Assembly (NCBI GenBank): GCA_937942435.1
Contig: CALDEM010000060.1
Span: 1-36,470, forward strand
DNA length: 36,470 nucleotides
Direction: 5' to 3'
Origin: an uncultured Saprospiraceae bacterium
GTDB taxonomy: Bacteria; Bacteroidota; Bacteroidia; Chitinophagales; Saprospiraceae
A program made the position numbers and the translations under genes. Below the pieces are notes generated by a model. The model was not told the origin of the DNA. It saw nothing but the letters and a program-made list of their open reading frames with translations, and made no database searches. This document shows positions 22,301-26,900 of the stretch, one piece after another; the first letter of the stretch is position 1; each line of letters starts with the position of its first letter.

Positions 22301-23512
22301 TCTGGGGCTGTCGCAACTATATCAGGATCCATTTATACACCAGGAGGAGATATGATAGAAGGCGTAGAAGTTAGAGATGGCGTTGCAGCTTCCATGATAA
22401 CCAATATCGATGGTCTCTATGCTTTTGCAAATCTTCCGATGTATCAAGATTATAAAATATCTGGTAAGAAGAATGATGACCTTAATAGTGGATTAACAAG
22501 TTCTGATCTAGTGTTGATACAACAGCATATACTGGGACAAAGACAGTTGACAACAGCATATCAAATCATCGCTGCTGATGTTAATAACGATCAGCGTATC
22601 AGTGCGCTTGACTTAATAGAGCTCCGTAGAGTAATCTTAGGTGTGTCAGATGGATTTAGAGACAATGAAAGTTGGAGATTTATAGATGCTAATCAGACAT
22701 TTGACAATCCTATAAAACCGTGGCCGCTACAAGAAGAAGTACTCGTTAACTTCCTATCTGAGGATATGACAGATGAGCACCTGATAGGTATTAAGATCGG
22801 TGATGTTAACGGAAGCGTTGTCGCTAACAGTGCGCTACTATCTGGTGGAAGATCAGATGAACATGCCATATTTAGTACAGTTAATCAGACATTTGAAAAA
22901 GGAGATCTTGTTAATCTGACTGTTCAAAAACCTTCGGATCTAGATGTAGATGCCTTTCAGTTTACCCTAGAATTGGATGGTTTAGAGCTGGTTGATATAT
23001 CCTCTGATATCGGTTTGTCGATCGATGATGTAGGTGTCCATGGGGCTGGTATATTTACCATAGTGGCATATGACTTTATAAAAGATATAGATGAATCTTT
23101 ATTTACTATGTCGCTCAAAGCAACTAAAACCGGATCGATAGATAAACATGTAGCGATGACCTCCTCGGTAACAAGTGCGAAGACTTATGATCGTAATCTC
23201 AAAGAGTATGAACTATCTCTTATGGTCGGGCAAAGTGAAGCGATTGAAGGTGTAGCTTATATGTTACAGAATGAACCTAATCCGTTTAAAGATGAAACCG
23301 CGATAGAGTTTTACTTACCTAAGAGTAGTAGTGCTGAGTTGTCTTTTTATGACGCTGCAGGGAGGTTATTATATAAAGTTAAAGACTACTATGATGCTGG
23401 GGTTAATTCGGTCATGGTTGTGTCAGAAGACATACAAGTGACAGGAGTAGTCTACTATCAGTTGATAGTAGAAGATGTCTATCTCCAGAAGCGTATGATT
23501 ATACTTGATTAA
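7199..23512 (+). CDS. Giant HYR / DUF11 repeat protein with T9SS sorting domain (5437 aa)
   Basis: ATG at 7199 is directly preceded by an in-frame TGA (7196-7198), so the start is well fixed; the stop is TAA at 23510. Residues about 30-46 form a hydrophobic signal segment ending AQSAKA before DHF. Residues 47 to about 780 are Cys-rich beta domains. About 28 HYR-like domains fill residues 782-3040, including two 79-aa arrays. Eight DUF11/DUF7507-like domains follow (3041-3960). A divergent acidic, Cys-rich region (about 3961-5035) contains RTWSILNWC and RRWTVVDWC motifs. The tail holds a carboxypeptidase-regulatory-like domain (about 5038-5095), a dockerin-like pair (about 5097-5149), a cohesin-like domain (about 5223-5343) and a T9SS type A sorting domain (5352-5437). 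It is probably exported by Sec, then T9SS, and anchored or released at the surface as a giant adhesin or matrix protein. No catalytic domain is seen. It appears to be its own transcription unit, with terminators on both sides. Confidence 0.97.
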   Translation: MVRYDDTCSKINIYKNLFSLTRTSVVSRILFIVLLGLFSAQSAKADHFWYVNSLTLVEDPVNSGIYRIDYAFTVNFQTVKRFYWEVFVVESGCNASEGFTESFSGCTLQGDLADGDYTGTLATGILLCPGKTYDAIMYTRRRGDCLSDNTSGSGGPNTPNCGAGCGDASCGCPEDRASAATPLGLLTKFPAVSAGDPANIWAGAPLNTLGDTPGFDGNWAYIRTTLSGTGLPDYDFSVDITLDDCFGNFNESAAFDETDGQVVVEDFGGATAQIRCGTPLNVEYNAVNSCGVGFAGNTFEVIDNSTIGGVSIGSNNSNIPMGPDVNVDGRFEELIGQIALGNVCQSGQINLNMINATCSAESETDVTIIYDIEVLYPTSNFAAPMRVNCSDACGEDLILSGGPQWNNTGLNMGSSTTLPVTDDDTDILNFDWTGQICAPSVSAIDCDEGTGSVNVDNCASCGVYDITYAITNDECPSCNTTTTKQVEIVSPVITNESTDVVECSAFTPAITFDVVECNPASGAATSVAYTGSGDRMWERSDNPGVMIPFASPGAVAAGETVIFTPHWVFDGCASCNAEGSPITVTSLGQLEVTCPTITDLGDFDCSDLATIPALPTTQAAAEGAPYNIVIGTDPDPCGTIVVSASDDATPDVCTAVTQVITRTVTILDDQNGNGVQDGTEVEMSCDFTYDILAAFVPPAIVGMPGDVSITCDAPPTTTTLNFTNNGVNACLSSGTVTSTLTAYPGICGGPMTETWTILSADNCDNGDIVSSRTITVLPPDPPTVICPSNATVACLDDIVIGTPTVTTNCGATSTTTTSGPTLISGDPDCPGAIYHIVYTVTDECSNVVNCTQVFTIANSAPTITAPEDEIVECLSNVIAGTPTTSTSCSLGETITVVGPTLTSGMDNCNDATYTIIYTIEDACGRMASDTQTFTLSNAGPTITCPADVTVECLSEISIGTPTVTTTCGLGSTVTTMGPTLASGMADCPGATYEIIYTVTDDCGRIATCTQTFTIANPVPTITAPDNVTVECLSDISAGVASGTTSCSLGFMITNSAPVLASGMADCDGATYEITYTIEDDCGRMAEAVQTFTISNDPPIIIPPSDAIVECFDDIVVGTPTTSTSCTLGETVTTVGPTLVSGDADCPGASYSITYSVTDACNRAVSATQFFTIANDPPTITCPINEVVECAADITIGTPTVMTSCDLGHTVTTVGPTLMSGDADCDGSIYIVVYTAKDDCDREVSCTQTFTISNAGPTIQALNPMTVSCLSDIAAGAPTTSASCTLGLTTVTSVGPTLKSGMNNCNGSIYDIVYTVMDDCGRSASSTQEFTLDNNGPVITTCPADQTVVCQADIMANIGDVVYTTDCGVTATVTAGSIVPAATNTACGEFDGDSYTITYTVEDECGRMTTCVQTFSIDSSDPDITCADDILVVGCDASAAPAPDPSLIFGSDGCGMVTVEFVSDTPMGNVCDTLVIARTYRVTNACEVTSDCVQLIKIYDDIAPSITTDAGVLTVGCDEEPPLPNVTVSDNCSAVSDITVDFREDTLAMTCPGDLMIIRTWIATDVCGNQDSVKQSIGVFDESSPIFLSAPTDTTISCTDVVPASVPPIFDASCGLSDITMTETTTAGMCPGEMIILRTWAAEDSCMRMVSFTQTITVNDTVKPTIICPADMMIVGCGLGDVPAATPGSIVAMDGCSNVTVTHEGDIQLGVGCIGDTLVVSRIYRATDECGNFTECIQRFRIVDNVSPVITSCPADVVIIGCSASDAPVVDPSLLTATDNCTTPIFSHVSDTPSGTVCIGDTLVITRIYRATDDCGNFTDCTQIIKIVDNVNPVITSCPPAISVQCFAEIPAPMPEAVIASDNCGVANPATTLSIVNNGGAGCPGDPYTVTYTYQVTDACNNSTTCTQIITVIDDTDPLITNGPADQTIECIEDLPDPDLTAIVSLDNCGIEIVAVIDTVNTSAPDCSVNPYTVTYTYQVVDSCGNSDTYEQVITVEDVTPPLLSATPGMIMVSCIADVPGAQGITATDNCMGVMTVMFQQTAAGSCPGDDMITNTWTVTDCVGNITTHEQLVIVDDNIAPVFNMEPLDMTVTCLSDVPGDPAVTATDNCGEVLTVMYVQSAAGACPGDDTITNTWTTEDCAGNVKTHTQTITIDDNTPPVLSSLPANMTVACRSLVPGDPGIVAIDNCGAPVTVIYSQSSPGTCVGDDTIINTWTVTDCAGNRTSHTQTIIVDDNVLPLLSAQPADMTVQCYSQVPGNPNITATDNCGESLIVDYVQSMIPACVGNGTVTNTWTVTDCAGNKATHTQTVTIMDVTPPVFNAMPTDITVSCRADVPGDPAITATDNCGEALMVSYVQSASPACVGSGVMTNTWTVTDCAGLVTTHTQTVTIDDKIAPTLSQMPSDTIVTCITDIPGDPGVTAKDNCGEALSVTYTQSAKGTCPGDDTIMNTWTVTDCAGNVTTHVQNVIVRDTIDPVFSSMPADITVACLSAVPGDPGVMATDNCGESLTVSFNQSTAGMCPGDDVITNTWTVQDCAGNVTTHIQTVTVDDSTRPVLSAMPGDITVQCFSQVPGAQGVTATDNCGESLTVGFAQSLQGACVGVGMITNTWTVTDCNNNTTTHSQIITLDDTTAPMLSATPTNITVQCFMDVPGDPGVTATDNCGEVLTVIFAQSARGSCEGEDVITNTWTVMDCAGNPTSHVQTITITDTTDPIAPGDEGSMVTCLSEAIQPGAPISIVDNCGATIIPVGPVEGPDPVCVGTGTKSYVWTYTDCAGNMDTYTYTYTIVDDASPVLDVTPADITINCQDPIPVAPMVNGIDACQGVLPTMMSEVIDGNMDACPFDYTITRTWTVSDCAGNPVSHTQVITVQDVEDPVITCPADTIIIGCNISFAPPVDITTVVATDNCGTPTVTHMGDSSSGSACIGDTLVIERTYRATDVCGHFVDCIQIIKIVDDVPPVVTGVADLVVDCNADVRGLFANWIANNGGGTATDNCDVFSWSTIPANPVITSMSGETCVTFVATDKCGNVTTREACFNINCSSIDKTLVNNLDMDNSGDPSVGDSLFYSIVFTNEGSTVLTNVTVTDNLIMPSSRTCASLAPGATCILNGYHVVSEGDIVAGSIVNVASGQSDQTGLITDDVTIAVPTPSITLQKNMPTLLNDFDGSGDMSVGDQLEYVIIATNNGTANLTDVIISDLLIKPSFDTCLILLPMEMCTLVGTYIITVDDLVNGFVDNEASVDSDQTDPIDDDVSVELPSPLIEIVKGQPVNGDEDGSNDISLGDVLTYTITVFNTGAAALTNVTITDNTITKVGGTEPCTVVLPGETCTFIGEYVIQESDISGSTINQITNIAIANSEQTGEVIDSTTIMIPNPSMEINKFGAELTGDFDSSQDVSLNDEVTYIVVLTNNGNANLLNVQIDDPSLTPSMMNCGTLLMGQSCELIGTHIITAADLAAGIYQNTVTGTSEVPFIEVSDTSSVVIPQPSHIMAKSTPVILEDNDGSDDPSAGDILSYTITVTNNGSANLTNVVIQDNLITPATQTCALLKPGEDCVLTGTYELQVSDLGTTLDNKATSNTDQTEMLMDSADLVIPTPMIDLEKSQGALFADLDQNGLRSTGDTLLYTITATNSGTANLTNVTITDNIVDPSSIVCAFLEPGDQCQLIGKYVILQGDMDAGQLVNTADVDADQPSIDNETATTILPFIPELEIEKSVASISTDMGVTSDLIDPGDVITYNYVVTNTGLVTMSDIAINDVGPSFGGLPGTNSLSIITCDVLTLLPNEVSNCSATYVISEADFDNALGVENGIFNIANTTGVDPRGDTFTSTNDIAQDSIPDVPKVEILKTASDIADINGDGILWVDDQVIYTFVINNTGNSRLENLVVTDNNITNPIICTGTALDPGESFTCTATYILTEEDGEAGRVVNTASVIGMSPTGKIASDISDDPTDPTTSTSDPTIVVIPCPSIACVARINLSLDANDPFVVTPAVVGLPSGFRVELTDEFGRVIEDNIIDCSYAGKDITYNIFHPCRTSPCWGTLNIETKGLPEMSSSYDVVLCGTNYSNLISESDLIDSIHADGCYAPLTEVNSRFESEGDICDSVTTIRTVIANAGLDGTKIEVELRRDTIVEKPITLDDVMCPDSDEFVNSLNIVCRQFNKFDNDLSPDNVFAMTRQVNKAYPYLDTGEEEVFFDTTKIRTPNNRLVEDTTIVLDGYHVVTDVVVHDTIFSERIVRGSRRVLTPITSDGLCNLSVKYDDVVFDGCLGPETKTVRTWSILNWCTGEVKTCVQWIIIIDDTPPTLEEPIDDAAISIEPWTCIANYTLPDPVGVADDCTTFEYRWLSDKGIIEDGVIKNLTVHDSPALFILELEDNCGNVRRDSSFLYIVDGNAPVAIAVDELNVSLTKDPVSLEGVAKVYVEDINQESHDAGCGDVAACVLKEEELDNPIIRDGVHLINEDGALMYEPAQCEFDGVFIYESRDDKETVFEEIPYVVCKDFVKFCCSDLGAQRVALVVSDVSPYSPDGISWTIVTVEDKSEAILECQDVIVQCGDDYGPEVIGYPTVYDPVCGTGVLTYQDDSDVSNCGSGTIMRTWLYNEVIACVQQIIVESESTFDPYTIKWPKHYTSEVVDGIRRECELWLGEDGEPVLINDVEQYRIIEYEDEVKMGESFICSSEEDLGSPTWCVESCELIVANFETIELEASDACKKIIRRWTVVDWCVWEENSDNVDDDNDTNLDEFQAIDDLWLDEDDPEKAGLWNASYEERLEPAVFNYPDNGRVTQLECKHCAKSNNPADHVYFRYTNVDIDGYYTFDQVIKVIDNTEPTIQVDNSIVVEILGGAGSKDEGLENCTGITEVTAVASDFCNNELLSDDPLSWTVYVLDAAGQTIEGPISGFGDSMTVSTGYGSSGDDRFIAWSVTDGCNNSAISTSSITYKDVKLPTPVCIEDLSVATMNSNGTAVIWAQDYDRGSFDNCGTVEIMFRDEDGSFTSALDIRCSDLANGSSHTFALELYVIDEAGNYDFCNVTLRVDDNSDICPDQNSGAVATISGSIYTPGGDMIEGVEVRDGVAASMITNIDGLYAFANLPMYQDYKISGKKNDDLNSGLTSSDLVLIQQHILGQRQLTTAYQIIAADVNNDQRISALDLIELRRVILGVSDGFRDNESWRFIDANQTFDNPIKPWPLQEEVLVNFLSEDMTDEHLIGIKIGDVNGSVVANSALLSGGRSDEHAIFSTVNQTFEKGDLVNLTVQKPSDLDVDAFQFTLELDGLELVDISSDIGLSIDDVGVHGAGIFTIVAYDFIKDIDESLFTMSLKATKTGSIDKHVAMTSSVTSAKTYDRNLKEYELSLMVGQSEAIEGVAYMLQNEPNPFKDETAIEFYLPKSSSAELSFYDAAGRLLYKVKDYYDAGVNSVMVVSEDIQVTGVVYYQLIVEDVYLQKRMIILD
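9542..11203 (+). repeat. HYR array A: seven 79/80-aa units
   Basis: Units begin at 9542, 9779, 10016, 10253, 10490, 10727 and 10964; the spacing is 237 bp except for the last unit, which is 240 bp. Each begins like PTITCPADVTVEC and shares GTPT, TSC-LG, VGPTL-SG, an NC or DC pair, YTVTDDCGR and TQTFTI motifs. The pattern of about six conserved Cys per unit and the CP opening fit HYR (hyalin repeat) domains, which are extracellular immunoglobulin-like adhesive modules. At the DNA level the units have diverged clearly, so this is an older amplification than the terminal array of the third gene. Confidence 0.9.
11204..13195 (+). repeat. Eight heterogeneous HYR-like domains between the two regular arrays
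   Basis: Domain openings of the form (D/S/K/N)P-I-x-CPAD-x-x-V-x-C recur at about 11204, 11456, 11702, 11948, 12182, 12431, 12689 and 12947. Lengths vary from about 79 to 86 aa. Two units (12182-12688) form a subtype with IIGC or IVGC, CIGDTLV and RIYRATD-CGNFT. Another copy of this subtype lies beyond array B at about 15815. Confidence 0.78.
13196..15328 (+). repeat. HYR array B: nine 79-aa units
   Basis: Nine units of exactly 237 bp run from 13196 to 15328. The consensus features are an opening like PPVLSAMPADITVQC, then VPGDPGVTATDNCGE, TVQSAAGTCPGDD-ITNTWTV split over two strands, TDCAGN and THTQT-TIDD. These differ from array A in nearly every position outside the framework, yet have the same period. 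The HYR assignment rests on the P-x(n)-C opening, ATDNCG and TDCAGN motifs. The units probably form a rigid rod of disulfide-bonded beta-sandwiches. Confidence 0.92.
15329..16318 (+). repeat. Four divergent HYR-like domains after array B
   Basis: Openings occur at about 15329 (DPIAPGDEGSMVTC), 15569 (SPVLDVTPADITINC), 15815 (DPVITCPADTIIIGC) and 16064 (PPVVTGVADLVVDC). The third has the CIGDTLVIERTYRATD signature seen in the two units upstream of array B. The last unit ends ACFNINC, directly before the first DUF11-like domain. Confidence 0.75.
16319..19076 (+). repeat. Eight DUF11/DUF7507-like domains
   Basis: Domains begin at about 16319, 16640, 16970, 17312, 17645, 17972, 18305 and 18707, mostly 108-114 aa; the last two are longer. 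Shared features are an acidic loop with D-x-D-x-S-x-D, then GD-L-YTIT-TN-G-ANLTNV-ITDN-I, a Cys pair with L-PG-x-C, and a closing N-A-SDQT segment. Each has two conserved Cys. DUF11-class domains are cell-surface beta-sandwich spacers; no ligand is known for these. The acidic loop may bind calcium. Confidence 0.85.
19077..22310 (+). other. Acidic Cys-rich region with RTW...WC motifs (degenerate HYR-like)
   Basis: This part of the 5437-aa protein shows no regular period. It contains several degenerate immunoglobulin-like segments, for example VRTWSILNWC at about 20000 and IRRWTVVDWC at about 21310, each followed by strands ending before an IIDDTPP or VIDNTEP type boundary. Similar RTW-x(4)-WC segments occur in other Bacteroidota surface proteins (from memory). 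A very acidic stretch, with NVDDDNDTNLDEF, lies at about 21357-21400. No function is assigned. Confidence 0.55.
22310..22840 (+). other. Carboxypeptidase-regulatory-like plus dockerin-like segment
   Basis: ATISGSIYTPGGDMIEGV and NIDGLYAFANLPMYQDYKI match the beta-sandwich carboxypeptidase regulatory-like fold (about 22310-22470). They are followed by two dockerin-like helices, SSDLVLIQQHILG and ADVNNDQRISALDLIELRR (22487-22645). The second has the D-x-N-x-D-x(6)-D spacing of a dockerin calcium loop. A further KIGDVNGSV loop lies at about 22794. This combination is common just upstream of T9SS sorting domains in Bacteroidota. Confidence 0.75.
22865..23225 (+). other. Cohesin-like domain
   Basis: The stretch has the cohesin pattern: GDLVNLTV, then VDAFQFTLELDGLELVDIS, a GIFTIVAYDF strand, LFTMSLKAT and a closing strand before the sorting domain. 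In true cellulosomes cohesins bind dockerins. In Bacteroidota a cohesin-like domain is often placed next to a dockerin-like segment in the same protein, as here, and binding is unproven. Confidence 0.55.
23252..23509 (+). other. T9SS type A C-terminal sorting domain
   Basis: The last 86 residues read AYMLQNEPNPFKDETAI, then LSFYDAAGRLLYKVKDYYDAG, then a final VYYQLIVE and QKRMIILD. The NEPNPF motif, the central GRLLY strand and the terminal basic-then-hydrophobic strand are the hallmarks of the Por_Secre_tail family, which directs outer-membrane translocation by the type IX system and is normally removed by a sortase. Confidence 0.93.
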
Positions 23513-23590
23513 GAAGATAAAAGACAACTCATAGCTATCCTAAAAGTCAGATGAGATTGCTGTTATAACATCGATAGACTCAAGACCAGA

Positions 23591-23630
23591 AAAAGAGGTC
23601 CTAACTCATATATGAGTTAGGACCTCTTTT
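23591..23630 (+). terminator. 40-nt perfect palindrome terminator after giant gene 2
   Basis: The arms AAAAGAGGTCCTAACTCAT (23591-23609) and its exact reverse complement (23612-23630) flank a central AT, making a perfect 40-nt palindrome. The second arm ends in TTTT and is followed by a T-rich tail. It lies 78 bp after the stop. Its symmetry and poly-A/poly-T flanks would allow termination in both directions. Confidence 0.9.
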
Positions 23631-23774
23631 GGTTTTATTCCTAACTACTTCATAATGAATAAAGAACGTATAACGAATCAGTTATATGTTAAAATTTTAT
23701 ATATATTGAAATTTATAATATATGTTAATTAAATTTACATTGGCTCCGTAGCCCGTGAAGACAACCTAATTATT

Positions 23775-23807
23775 GTGCTTATCCCTTTTGCGGAAAGAGA
23801 TAGGTGC
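23775..23807 (+). promoter_or_regulatory. Possible leader hairpin before giant gene 3
   Basis: GTGCTTATC (23775-23783) can pair with GATAGGTGC (23799-23807) over nine positions, three of them G-U wobbles, with a 15-nt loop. A competing stem, TTGCG (23788-23792) with CGCAA (23807-23811), overlaps it. The hairpin ends 13 nt before the ATG, so it could influence translation initiation. No known riboswitch class was recognised, and chance pairing is possible. Confidence 0.25.
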
Positions 23808-23820
23808 GCAATCTGAGTTT

Positions 23821-23928
23821 ATGAAAAGAACCTTTTTCTCAAAAAGGGGACCGGTCGTAAGTGTTAGTGTGAGTATCGTTACTTGTCTCATCTTTGTAGT
23901 ATTCGCTGCTTCGCCATTGGTTAGTGCT
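23821..23928 (+). other. Signal peptide of giant protein 3
   Basis: MKRTFFSKRG provides a basic n-region, followed by a hydrophobic segment containing IVTCLIFVVFAA and an SPLVSA end that fits signal peptidase I cleavage before STSIG. A lipoprotein reading is unlikely because the only nearby Cys lies early in the hydrophobic core. Confidence 0.8.
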
Positions 23929-26900
23929 TCAACCTCAATTGGTGATACTACTGGAGAAGAGCTCTACACTGGTTGTGAAGGCGATGGGTATTCTGTAACC
24001 GTTGGCACCAGTACATATGACGAGGCCACTCCAACTGGAGTCGATACACTACAGACATTTGACGATTGTGATAGTGTTGTAACAACTACATTGACATTTT
24101 TACCTAATGCGACTGGTGTTGAAACGTACAATGGATGTCAGGGTGACGGCTATAGTGTTACAGTGGGTACTTCAACATATGACGAGTCCAACCCTACAGG
24201 TACGGACATTTTAACAGCTGCCAATGGCTGCGATAGTGTCGTGACGACAACTTTGATTTTTGCTCCTGTAGCCTTCGTGACGGCCTCTTCGCCTAATGTC
24301 ATAGACAATGCTATAGGTCAGTCGTTTAGCATCACTACAACTGTGTCTAATACGGAAACCACAGATTCTGAGATTATCTACTATTGTGTCACAGACATAG
24401 CTAACGCTAATCTCACTTCTCTTGTAGCTGGAGGGATGACCATCTCACCCGATCCTGCATCACCCAGTGGTCAGATTTGTTTTGAGTTGGGCGTGATAGC
24501 CGCTGCAACTGATCTGATCATTGTAGAAAATTGGGAGGGTATAACTTGTATGCCAGCCGATGAGGTCATATCAAGAACGACTAACTGTGGTTGTGATGCA
24601 ACCCTCACATGTGATGTTACTGATGATGCTGGTTTTGACACTGGCGTAAATGCGAATGTCAATGATCCCGCACTTGATCTGTCTATAACTAATCCACCAG
24701 GATCGCCACTAGCATTAGTAGGAACAATCTGTGGAGGAAAGCTTACTTTTTCTTTTAATGTTACGAATGTTTTTAGGGATGGCTTGACGCTACAAAATGT
24801 TAGAGCATTTTTAAATTTACCGGCGGGGTTCCAGTTTAGTAATCCAACAGCTGGTGTGTCATTCAATGCGTCAGGGGATTCTATCATATTTGGAAGTATA
24901 GCTTTTAATGAATCGGTGGATTTCATGATGGATTTGACGCTGACTTGTGATGCTGTTCCATCAGTTGGAGGAAGTTTTGAGTTGATATATACTTATGATG
25001 AGCTATGTGAAGGAGTGGTGCCAGGGATCGGCATAGAAGGTGACGTTATCACCCCGCAAAATGTCGTTCTCAACATTGTTACGCCCAATATTCAGGGTAA
25101 CCTACAGCCTACTAAAAATGTATTTGATGCTATCTTGGGTGAAGTAGATACACTTAAGGTGCCTTTGACTCAAGGAGGTCCAGGAGCGATCGATTCATTT
25201 CTCTATTATGTGATCAATCCACCATCTGTTACTAATGTAGGTGTCCTCGTCGGAGGGGTTTCTCTTTCTATTGCTATGACAAGTGGTGATACAGTATTTT
25301 ACTGGGTAGATCCAGCTGCAATCATGAATGCCACAGGCGCAGGTACTAATCCATCTTTTTTAGAAGAAAATGAAACATTGATCTTCTGCGAACTGTGGGA
25401 AGGTACGATGTGCGAGTTAGGAACAGTCGACCCGATAATAGGAAGAGGGGCCAGATATGGATGCAAAGGGGAGATATGTTATGAGAGTCCATTGTCATCT
25501 ACTGGGGTTGATTATGGATTTGCGTCTCCCATCTTAGAAGTCTCTCGTTATGATGATTTGACAGATCGCCCAGCATGTTATGCGACAGACGCTACAACTC
25601 TTGCCCTTAAAATCTTGAATACAGGAAATTCCATTGCCAAAGATATTTTGATAGACATCACAGAAGGAGGTAGTCCGGGTTCTATAGTTGGGAGCTCACT
25701 CATGTATTCTATCAATAGTGATGCTGGCCCGTTTACAACTGTTTCATTTGAAGATCCTACAAACGCTACAGGAACTATCGGGTCTTCAGGACAGTGTGTG
25801 CTTGGTGATGGTGTCTACTTTAGATCCTTGACTGCAGCACTAGAAGATGTCGACTTGATGGCAGGTGATAGTCTGTTTTTTACGTATCAATTAGAATATG
25901 GGTGTGATTGTAGAGCATGCTCTATTGATGACATATACTTTTCAAGGATTAACAAAGTATCATGGTCTAATCCTTGTGATGTGGTCTTGGTTGAGAATGA
26001 TGATATAGAGTTTCCACGATTTGATGCAAGATTGCAAGGCTTTTTTGAAGGAGAGTCTTTTGCGACACCAACAGGTTGTTTTGATTATCAGATTACATCA
26101 GGGAGTTCTACGTGGATGAGTTCTACTAATTCTTCAGATTATCCGGATGCCTACTTTGAGTCTGTAATTATAGCTGAGACTGGGATGGACATAACTTCTG
26201 TGACTCATTTTAATGCCAACGGCACTGCTTCGACCGCGACTTCTATCTTCAGTCAAGTAGATGGGCAAGCCTTATCAAGTGACACAATCGTAGCGCGAAC
26301 AGATCGTAATGTCAGTGGGACTATCCAGATCTGTTATAGTTTAGATTGTGCTGAGAATCCTGGAGGATGTCTACAGACCTCTCAAGTTACTATACAGAAC
26401 TACTTCGTTGCAGATGATGCTTGTAGGTCATCTTGCATAGCCAATGTCTCTTGCCAATCCAATATAACTTTCACTTATGGTTGTCCTGGTTGTAATCCAT
26501 GCGAAGGATTGAGCATCTTAGATCTTGATATCAACCGAACGAATTATTGTTTTCTTGATGCAGACAATGATTTTATCCCTGATGATGGAAGTATGGCAGA
26601 TGCAAGTACTGCTAAAGGAAAAAGATTTGTTCAAGGCGATAGTCTAGAGGCAGTGATGGTAGGTATCGTCAATGATACGACGCCACTAAATCCTAAAGAT
26701 TTTGCATTTTTAGAATTAGATGTCCAGACTAGTAATTTTTCTATTTTGGGTGGAGAGTTCTCTGTTTATGACGCTACCGATGGATCAATAAAAACTTGTA
26801 ATTCTCTCCCTCAACAAGCTTTAGGATCCTTATATATTACAGATTTGTCACCTGCGACCTTGGTGGCACTTGGATGTAGTGATTTTGTAGGATTTCAATA

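Larger units (their letters stand above)
23513..23820. other. Intergenic region between giant genes 2 and 3
   Basis: These 308 bp contain the palindromic terminator of gene 2, then about 100 bp of very AT-rich sequence, then a noticeably less AT-rich leader from about 23740 to the start of gene 3. I find no gene and no clear match to the Bacteroidota promoter consensus at proper spacing. A GGCT-CCGT-AGCC mini-hairpin lies at 23742-23753. Confidence 0.75.

Noticed and set aside
23740..23820. Known riboswitch before gene 3
   Set aside because: I could not match the leader to any riboswitch core I know, and the downstream gene is a surface protein, not a metabolic gene.
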